This document shows, piece after piece, positions 59,001 to 64,000 of a stretch of DNA of 64,000 nt. Position 1 is the stretch's first letter. Every line of letters starts with the position of its first letter. The notes below the pieces were generated by a model, which was not told the DNA's origin, did no database searches, and was given only the letters and a program-made list of their open reading frames with translations. This DNA comes from Nocardioides marmorisolisilvae (lineage in GTDB: Bacteria > Actinomycetota > Actinomycetes > Propionibacteriales > Nocardioidaceae): positions 992,001 through 1,056,000 of the forward strand of contig NZ_CP134227.1 of NCBI RefSeq assembly GCF_031656915.1, in the 5' to 3' direction. Made by a program: the position numbers and the translations under genes.

Positions 59001-61925
59001 GCGCGCGACGACACGCAGCGGTCCGCAACCAGCCTGCTGCGCGAGCAGGCCGATCCGGCCACCCGGCTCGGCGAGGCGTCCCAGCGCTACCTCGACAGCC
59101 TCTACGTCGCCGCAGAGGATCTCCTGCGCCATGACCACGTTGGCCAGGACGCCAACGGCGCCCCGATCAACGTGGTCGATGCCCTGGACAACGCGGTCGA
59201 GACGCTCGTCCCTGGGCTCTCGGAGGAGGCCGCCTGGCCGACCTTGCGTGCCCATCTGCTGCTGCTCGGCGCGGCCGGCGAGAACCCTGTCGACGCGCTC
59301 CGGGCGGCCGCCGGCGACCGGGAGCTGGAGACCGCGCACGACCGCGCCGCGGTCCTCGACTGGCGCCTGGACGCCTCCGGCCTGCGCAACGCCGGCGCAG
59401 GGCCGCTGCCGTGGATGCCCGCGGTCCCGGCCCGCCTGGCTGAGGACCCGCACTGGGGCGCCTACCTCTCCCAGCGCGCTCACCTGGTCGAGCAGCTCGC
59501 CGACCAGGTCCGAACGCGGGCGACCGACCAGGCAGCACTGCCGGCGTGGGCACAGAACGGCCTCCGGCCCGAGGCCGCCACGGTCGCCAACGTCGAGGTC
59601 TGGCGGGCCGCCATGCAGGTCCCGGTCGACGACCGGCGACCGACCGGTGCACCGCAGCTGCAGAAGGCCTCCGCGACCTGGCAGCGACGGCTCAACCGCG
59701 CCGTCACCGGCGACCACACGCCGGCGCTCAAGGAATGGCGCCAGCTGCTCTACTCGCTGGCCCCGCAGGTCCGCGACGACGAGTTCACCCCGCTGCTCGC
59801 CGAGCGGCTGGCCGCGATGTCCCGCGCGGGCGTCACCGCCCACGAGCTGCTGCGCACCGCCACTGCGGCCGATCACCCGGCCGGGCCGCTGCCCGATGAG
59901 CACGCCGCGGCGGCCGTGTGGTGGCGCATGGCCCGTCAGCTCACCCCGGCCGTTGCCTCCCAGATCGGCGACGGTTCCCACGGTGAGAGCGTCACCACCG
60001 AGTGGACTCCGCGGCTCGCGGATCTGTTCGGTCCCGAGCGCGCCGCGAGCATCCAGGCCAGCACCTGGTGGCCCGCGCTCGTCGCGAACGTGGACCACGG
60101 CGTGCAGCGCGGCTGGCAGGTCGAGGCTCTGCTGGGTGCCGGGCGGGCGATGCCGAGCGACGGCTGGGAGGGCGTCGACGAGTGCCAGGCGCTGGTCTGG
60201 CGGACCTCGATCGCGCTGGAGACCGCTCCCGACGAGCCACCCGCAGAGCTGTGGGACGGGATCGAGCCGGACCCGGCGACGCTCGTCGACCACGCCGCCG
60301 ACCCCGACTGGGCCGACTGGCCGCTCGCCGAGGACCCCGGCCCGTACGACGAGCACGCGGCCGACGAGCACGTGGTCGACGCCGTCGCTGGCGACCTGGT
60401 CGACGTCGACGAGGACCAGTTCGTCGAGCCCGACCTGACGCTGGCCGCCTACATCCGCGACCTCGGCGGCAGCCGACTGGAGCCCACCGACGCCGACCTC
60501 CGGGTCATGTACCAGCGGGCCGACGAGTGGCACTCCTCCCCCGTCTCGCGTGAGCGCATGCTCGAGATCAACGACATGGCACAGGCCTTCTTCGAGGCCC
60601 GGTTCACCGACTCGTGGGGCCGCGACTACCTCACCGGACGGTTCGGCATCGACCTCGCCGGCGACGAGCGGTTCCGTCCCGGTCAGGCGCCAGCCGGGTG
60701 GACCAACCTGGTCGACCACCTGCGCGGCCGCGGTGTCAGCGACGCCGAGATGGTGGCCACTGGCGTCGCCACCGAGGCCAGCACCGGTCGCCTCATCGAC
60801 CGGTTCCGCGACCGGGTGATGTTCCCGGTGATCCACCAGGGCGAAGTGCTCGGCTTCGTCGGCCGCCGCCGGCCCGACCTCACCGACGCCGACAAGGGCG
60901 GCCCGAAGTACCTCAACACAGCCGCCACCCCGCTGTTCCACAAGGGCGCCCAGCTATTCGGTGTCGTCGACGAACTGCTCGCCGAGGGTGCGGTCCCAGT
61001 GATCGTCGAGGGCCCGATGGACGCCGTGGCGGTCACGCTGGCCAGCGCCGGCCTCTACCTCGGCGTGGCGCCCCTCGGCACGTCGCTGACCGATGAGCAG
61101 GCCGCCCAGCTGGCTGCAGTCGGCCGAGACCCGATCGTGGCCACCGACGCCGACCTCGCTGGCCAGGTCGCGGCCGAGCGCGACTTCTGGATGCTCACCC
61201 CGCACGGCCTCGACCCCGGCTTCGCGCGGTTCCCCGACGGCCTCGACCCCGCCGACCTACTCGCCCAGCGCGGGCCCGCCGCGCTCACTGCCGCGGTGGC
61301 CAGCGGCCAGCCCGCCTTCCGCTCGCTCGGTGACCAATTGCTCACCGAGCGGCTGGACAACCTCGCCCCGGAGCAGGCACATCTGGCCGCCATGCGGGTC
61401 ATCTCGGCACGTCCCAGCCGCGCCTGGGAGCCGGGCGTCAACCAGGTCCGGGCCCGGCTGCAGCTCTCCCAGTTGCAGGCGCGACGCGACCTGCGCGACG
61501 CGATCAAGACCTGGGATGCCGACCCGCGGAAGGCGGCACTGGCCGAGCTCCACAAGAGCAGCGAGGTTCGCACACGGCTCTCGGCCGCGGCCGAGAAGAC
61601 CCCCGCCGAGCGGTGGGCCACCTTGGCTCGCGAGCTCGACCCGCGGCTGCTCGAGCAGGGCGACTGGCCGGCCACCGCCGCGATGCTGCAGCAGGCCCAC
61701 GAGCAGGGTCAAGACGTCGGCGCCGCCACGCGCGGCCTGGTCGCTGAGAAGCCCCTGGGCGACAGCCCTGCGCGTGACCTGCGCTACCGGATCGTGTCCC
61801 GCCTCGAGATCCCGATCGACACCGGCGAAGGCACCCCGGCGCCGACCCAGTCGCCGGGCGTGGCACGAGATCGGCAGGACGTGAACCGTCCGCGGCCGCC
61901 CCGCCGCGGTACCCCTCGCCGGTGA
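56022..61925 (+). CDS. MobF-type relaxase fused to helicase and DnaG-like primase/Toprim domain
   Basis: 1967-residue conjugation protein. The N-terminal TrwC/TraI relaxase domain (about 1-330) has tyrosines in GSGYDYLTRQ and ASYYTERGE and the histidine motif DLHTHVAVANK near residue 280. The helicase part has Walker A APAGSGKTTAM (about 609), Walker B LVVIDEAGM (about 687) and GDDQQLSAIGAGG. The last 450 residues resemble the DnaG core: FGIDLAGDERFRP at about 1540, KYLNTAATPLFHKG, then Toprim motifs IVEGPMDAV (1660) and VATDADLAGQ (1705). It nicks and unwinds transfer DNA and may prime the complementary strand. The start is GTG at 56022; ATG at 56034 is possible. No frameshift. Confidence 0.92.
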   Translation: MTVTMSLHKLTAGSGYDYLTRQVAAMDATDKGHTGLASYYTERGETPGVWVGSGMEGLEGLDAGDVVTADHMQSLFGSGHHPLATQRTKDLDLRIGRDGVDRPTDADYKTARQLGTPYKVYENDISPFRIEVAKRIAALNEAAGLPGDWPVPAADRAKVRTEVGTEFFRAEHGREPADARELAAAIARHSRPKTNAVAGYDLTFSPVKSVSVLWAISDPKTAAVIERAHQAAIKDALGFIESKALFTRRGTNGVRQVDVRGLVATAFTHRDSRAGDPDLHTHVAVANKVQTLDGKWLAIDGRPLHKAVVSASETYNTALERHLVDALGVRFKERPNEDARKRPVREIVGVDPELNRRFSKRRASVEDRRKVLAAAFHATHGRPPTPVETIQLSQQATLETREAKHEPRSLAEQRETWSREAIEALGTPQRVKQMVHGALNPKGAARSLADSAWFAKTTDRIVATMEGARSTWQFWHVYAEAQRQVRGANVPTNQVSQVVELLVSEVLDGRSVSMARPWDAISELVELRRADGASVYTQSGAVLFTSGKVLAAEQRLVEVAGRHDGYAVEPSSVDLALLESTANGITLNAGQATLVREMATSGARLQLAIAPAGSGKTTAMRALASAWADGGGTIIGLAPSAAAADALRSQIDTQTDTLAKLTHSLEQARESGAAMPAWVAGIDASTLVVIDEAGMADTLSLDAAVSYILERGGSVRLIGDDQQLSAIGAGGVLRDIRATHGALQLTELVRFKDPAEGAASLALREGKPESLGFYLDRDRVHVGDLATMTEDVFAAWQADRAAGLDSIMLAPTRDLVSELNQQARAHRLEGIDPADPDHESASGPVRRLADGNEASIGELIITRENDRRLRTSATDWVKNGDRWNVLEIHDGGDLTVQHTQHGRTVRLPADYVARSSELGYACTVHTAQGVTADTMHGLATGSESRQQLYTMMTRGAHANHVYLEVVGDGDPHSVIHPTLVRPLTPTDILESVLARDDTQRSATSLLREQADPATRLGEASQRYLDSLYVAAEDLLRHDHVGQDANGAPINVVDALDNAVETLVPGLSEEAAWPTLRAHLLLLGAAGENPVDALRAAAGDRELETAHDRAAVLDWRLDASGLRNAGAGPLPWMPAVPARLAEDPHWGAYLSQRAHLVEQLADQVRTRATDQAALPAWAQNGLRPEAATVANVEVWRAAMQVPVDDRRPTGAPQLQKASATWQRRLNRAVTGDHTPALKEWRQLLYSLAPQVRDDEFTPLLAERLAAMSRAGVTAHELLRTATAADHPAGPLPDEHAAAAVWWRMARQLTPAVASQIGDGSHGESVTTEWTPRLADLFGPERAASIQASTWWPALVANVDHGVQRGWQVEALLGAGRAMPSDGWEGVDECQALVWRTSIALETAPDEPPAELWDGIEPDPATLVDHAADPDWADWPLAEDPGPYDEHAADEHVVDAVAGDLVDVDEDQFVEPDLTLAAYIRDLGGSRLEPTDADLRVMYQRADEWHSSPVSRERMLEINDMAQAFFEARFTDSWGRDYLTGRFGIDLAGDERFRPGQAPAGWTNLVDHLRGRGVSDAEMVATGVATEASTGRLIDRFRDRVMFPVIHQGEVLGFVGRRRPDLTDADKGGPKYLNTAATPLFHKGAQLFGVVDELLAEGAVPVIVEGPMDAVAVTLASAGLYLGVAPLGTSLTDEQAAQLAAVGRDPIVATDADLAGQVAAERDFWMLTPHGLDPGFARFPDGLDPADLLAQRGPAALTAAVASGQPAFRSLGDQLLTERLDNLAPEQAHLAAMRVISARPSRAWEPGVNQVRARLQLSQLQARRDLRDAIKTWDADPRKAALAELHKSSEVRTRLSAAAEKTPAERWATLARELDPRLLEQGDWPATAAMLQQAHEQGQDVGAATRGLVAEKPLGDSPARDLRYRIVSRLEIPIDTGEGTPAPTQSPGVARDRQDVNRPRPPRRGTPRR

Positions 61926-61952
61926 CCCGCTCCGGAAGCCCGCAGGCTGGCG

Positions 61953-62174
61953 TCACGGTAAGACCAGCTGCACGATCCTGTGGTCGCGGTGACAGCGGCC
62001 TCCGCAGCCGGTCTCGTCGATCAACGTCTTGGCCTCCAACGCACTATCAGCCGTCTGGTGCAGGGACACGGCTCCGTGCCGGTACCTGACAGGCCCAGAA
62101 GGTCTGCACGCCACCAACGCGATAGCTCCTTCGCCGGAGACCCACGGAGCGTCGTTCCAGATGCACTTCGCCAT
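61953..62174 (-). CDS. small cysteine-containing hypothetical protein
   Basis: 73 residues from ATG at 62174 (a longer form from 62261 would have 102). It contains WVSGEGAIALVACR and ends with TLIDETGCGGRCHRDHRIVQL, a CGGxC-x-x-x-H pattern seen, from memory, in many small actinobacterial proteins of unknown role; it could bind a metal. It is convergent with the relaxase gene. There is no clear ribosome site. Confidence 0.5.
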   Translation of the reverse strand: MAKCIWNDAPWVSGEGAIALVACRPSGPVRYRHGAVSLHQTADSALEAKTLIDETGCGGRCHRDHRIVQLVLP

Positions 62175-62391
62175 CGTCAGAAAGGTCCTGTGCTTACGTG
62201 AGCAATTGTGCTGCCGCCAAACTGGTCCCAGATCGGTTGGAGTCACGATCGTCATCCTCACGCAGCGAAGAAGCCAGGGTCTACCCAGGCCGCGGCCGAC
62301 CGGATGGACTACGTCGGCTGCCAGCCGCAGAACGGGCCAACGAGGTCGGCCCGGCTGCTACCAGAGGTGTTTCGCCGCCGCGTTCGAGAAG

Positions 62392-63195
62392 TCACCCAAG
62401 GCGACTGCGCATGGCTGCGAGCCGCGCCTGCGGCTCGGGGTGGGTTGCGAACCACCGCCGCTCCAGCCGCGACCACGCGGGGCCGCCGTCGGGCGTCGGC
62501 CGCGCCAGGCTTTTCTCGTAGAACCGCATCAGCTCGGCGGCCGCGTCCAGGTCGCGAGTCAGGTCGATGGCGAAGAGATCGGCGGTGGCCTCTTCGCGCC
62601 GGTCGAAGGTGAAGCGGAGACCGAGAAACGCCACGGCCGCACTCATCGTGGCCAGCAACGAGGGGCCGGCCAGCTGGGGCGAGGCCGCAAGAGCAGCTGC
62701 AGTGAGACCAGCGCCTGCCAACACGAGGAGTAGGTAACCGACCAGCCACGAGTACCGCGCCGCGGCCGAACTGCGCTCGCGGCGGATGACGTGGCCGAGC
62801 TCGTGGGCGGCCAGGCTCTGCACTGCGCGGGCGCTGAGGCCGGTGAGCGCGGCCCGCGCGAACACCACGGTGGGGGGACGACCAGCCCGGAAGCGGGTCA
62901 CCGCGAGACCACCATCGCCCACGGTCCCATCGGCTTCCCCGGCGACCGGGGCGCCCAGGATCGCAACGACGTCGGTTGCCGGAGGCGGGACGTTCGCGAC
63001 TGCGGCGACGGCGGCCATCGCCGCGGCGGCCCGCTGCTGCAGCAGGACGTCGACCGGGCTTGTTTGCGCGCTGGTGCGCCAGCTGACCGACCAGGCGAGC
63101 AGGACCTTCGCAAGCGCCACGATCAACAGAACGGCTCCGCCGAGGTAGGCGATAGTCACCACGATGAGGAGCGCTGAGGTCAGCTGATCCGGCAT
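62392..63195 (-). CDS. M48-family membrane metalloprotease (HtpX/BlaR-like)
   Basis: 267 residues. N-terminal membrane helix (SALLIVVTIAYLGGAVLLIVALAKVLLAW), then a protease domain with HELGH in SLAAHELGHVIRRER, two further hydrophobic segments (YSWLVGYLLLVLAGAGLTAAALA; LLATMSAAVAFLGLRF) and the third zinc ligand in RREEATADLFAIDL; HPEPQARLAAMRSRLG closes the domain as in M48 proteins. The ATG at 63195 follows AGGA; the longer ORF is rejected. The stand-alone gene may be chromosomal or element-borne; the substrate is unknown. Confidence 0.88.
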   Translation of the reverse strand: MPDQLTSALLIVVTIAYLGGAVLLIVALAKVLLAWSVSWRTSAQTSPVDVLLQQRAAAAMAAVAAVANVPPPATDVVAILGAPVAGEADGTVGDGGLAVTRFRAGRPPTVVFARAALTGLSARAVQSLAAHELGHVIRRERSSAAARYSWLVGYLLLVLAGAGLTAAALAASPQLAGPSLLATMSAAVAFLGLRFTFDRREEATADLFAIDLTRDLDAAAELMRFYEKSLARPTPDGGPAWSRLERRWFATHPEPQARLAAMRSRLG

Positions 63196-63337
63196 CAGTC
63201 CTACGCCTGGGAGGTCGAAGGGGCGAGAACGCTCAGAATGGCTCTCCCACAACGAAGCGGTGTGTGACTACCCGCTGGCAGGGGTTGCCGTTCTCTCAGC
63301 GGCGTTCTAACGCCGTCTTGAGCCCGTCGTGCCCACT

Positions 63338-63694
63338 TCATCGCGATGCAGTGGGCGCGAGCTCCACGTCTGGGGTCGCCGACGTCGATGGGATTGCGCG
63401 GTCCTCGGCCGCTCGGCCGCGGGCGGCTGTCGCAGGCTCCTCGAGGTCCTCGGTCGCCTCGACCATTTGACGCTGCTCCTCTGTGCTCGGTACGCCGTAT
63501 CGGCGATTGGCCATCGCCTCGACCTGTGCAACGGCGTTCCACACGTACTCACCCGAGCCGTGGGAGTAGCAGGCGTTGACGTGTTCGCGCGCGTGGCCGA
63601 GCTCCTTCTTGCTTGAGCGCGGGTGCTCGCCGAGAGCCTTGAGGGCGCGCTGGGCTCGGCGGATGGCCTCGGAGCGTTCGTTCATCTGCATCAT
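63338..63694 (-). CDS. hypothetical protein
   Basis: 118 residues, charged and helical: SEAIRRAQRALKALGEHPRSSKKELGHAREHVNACYSHGSGEYVWNAVAQVEAMANRRYG, then an acidic Ala/Thr tail. The start overlaps the upstream gene stop (ATGA), so it belongs to an operon entering from outside the window. No family recognised. Confidence 0.55.
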   Translation of the reverse strand: MMQMNERSEAIRRAQRALKALGEHPRSSKKELGHAREHVNACYSHGSGEYVWNAVAQVEAMANRRYGVPSTEEQRQMVEATEDLEEPATAARGRAAEDRAIPSTSATPDVELAPTASR

Positions 63695-64000
63695 TCGCGG
63701 GGTCCCTTCTCGGTGCGGGTGCGCGGCAGAGCGCCGCCCAGCTCGTCGTCGTGGATTTCGCCGGTGTCGAGGTCGACGAGGCCGAGCCGCGGTGGACCGG
63801 CCGGCGATTGTTCGTGTGCCCGCCGGTTGACGGGCAGAGCGTCGATGTCGTGGGCGAACGTGTTCTCGCGGCGCTGGCGGCTGGCGTCGGCCAGGTGCTC
63901 GCTGTGGCGCGGCTTGGCCGGCCAGCTCTTGTGCTCGTCGTCGCAGTGGGTGCGCAGCCTGTTGCGCATCCGGTCGGTGAACGCCGGCAGGCAGTAGCGG
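63691..64000 (-). CDS. hypothetical protein, 5' end outside the window
   Basis: The frame is open to the window edge: upstream of the first ATG (63969) it reads RYCLPAFTDRM, so the gene likely starts outside. RYCLPAFTDRMRNRLRTHCDDEHKSW has a Cys and a later His-Cys that suggest a small zinc-binding unit. The end is LVDLDTGEIHDDELGGALPRTRTEKGPRE. Coupled to the next gene by a 4-nt overlap. Function unknown. Confidence 0.55.
   Translation of the reverse strand, partial: RYCLPAFTDRMRNRLRTHCDDEHKSWPAKPRHSEHLADASRQRRENTFAHDIDALPVNRRAHEQSPAGPPRLGLVDLDTGEIHDDELGGALPRTRTEKGPRE

Noticed and set aside
58002-60941. 979-codon open frame on the minus strand opposite the relaxase
   Set aside because: It is a codon-bias shadow of the high-GC relaxase gene: low-complexity Arg/Gly/Val-rich product, no motif, no ribosome site.
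62029-62733. 234-codon plus-strand frame after the relaxase
   Set aside because: No recognisable motif; overlaps the M48 protease and the small CGGxC protein on the other strand, which have better support.

Overview
The window is high-GC DNA with GTG and TTG starts, Shine-Dalgarno boxes of the GGAGG type and many ATGA or TGATG gene overlaps. This points to an actinobacterium, and a Nocardioides-like genus is plausible but unproven. No rRNA, tRNA or CRISPR array was seen. The DNA is a chromosomal catabolic island (about 1-21.7 kb), a scarred insertion zone (21.7-31.5 kb), an integrase with possible defence operons (31.5-41 kb), and a plasmid- or ICE-type backbone (41-64 kb) carrying a 5.7 kb tyrosine-recombinase transposon.

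Catabolic island. A truncated MFS exporter and an Asp/Glu-racemase-like protein lie on the plus strand. Facing them is a long minus-strand series: an ABC importer of the branched-chain amino-acid type (LivK, LivH, a LivM-LivG fusion, LivF) with an M20 hydrolase; a three-subunit molybdenum hydroxylase, a DapA-superfamily protein and an acyl-CoA-dehydrogenase-like flavin enzyme; a GntR/FCD regulator; and an amine oxidase, a ThDP enzyme, a cyclic amidohydrolase and an asparaginase-like amidase. A palindrome of the form CYRTAGY-N4-RCTRYRG lies just upstream of each of the four transcription units. This makes them a single GntR regulon, probably for import, ring hydroxylation, ring opening and deamination of a nitrogen-containing ring compound. 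The substrate cannot be read from the sequence. Next to it are the frameshifted 4-hydroxy-2-oxovalerate aldolase and the truncated acetaldehyde dehydrogenase of a meta-cleavage pathway.

Insertion zone. A rearranged ISL3 copy cuts the acetaldehyde dehydrogenase. Decayed genes follow, then an IS21-family element (26964-31045, GAGGT target duplication) whose istA is interrupted by an intact ISL3 element (29400-30835, CAGAATCT target duplication). Removing the ISL3 copy restores the istA frame.

Integrase and accessory operons. An excisionase-like protein and a tyrosine integrase are followed by a two-gene minus-strand unit (PD-(D/E)XK-like protein plus an unknown helical protein) with an IS1380 copy beside it. 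Then comes a three-gene operon: unknown protein, XRE-ImmA metallopeptidase, and a protein with a TGT-like zinc site. Both operons are candidate defence systems.

Plasmid/ICE backbone. AbrB-like, DUF4192, SSB, partition-like, ParB-like, DUF932 and HNH genes accompany a 1967-residue MobF relaxase-helicase-primase. A two-recombinase transposon (45471-51188) with TetR, monooxygenase and FMN-reductase cargo splits parB; excising it restores a 528-codon frame. A bipartite element, GTGATCGC-N20-TAGGTGAC, occurs three times, upstream of ssb, of the relaxase and of the gene divergent from it, and looks like the element's own regulatory operator. Several backbone genes carry single-base frameshifts.
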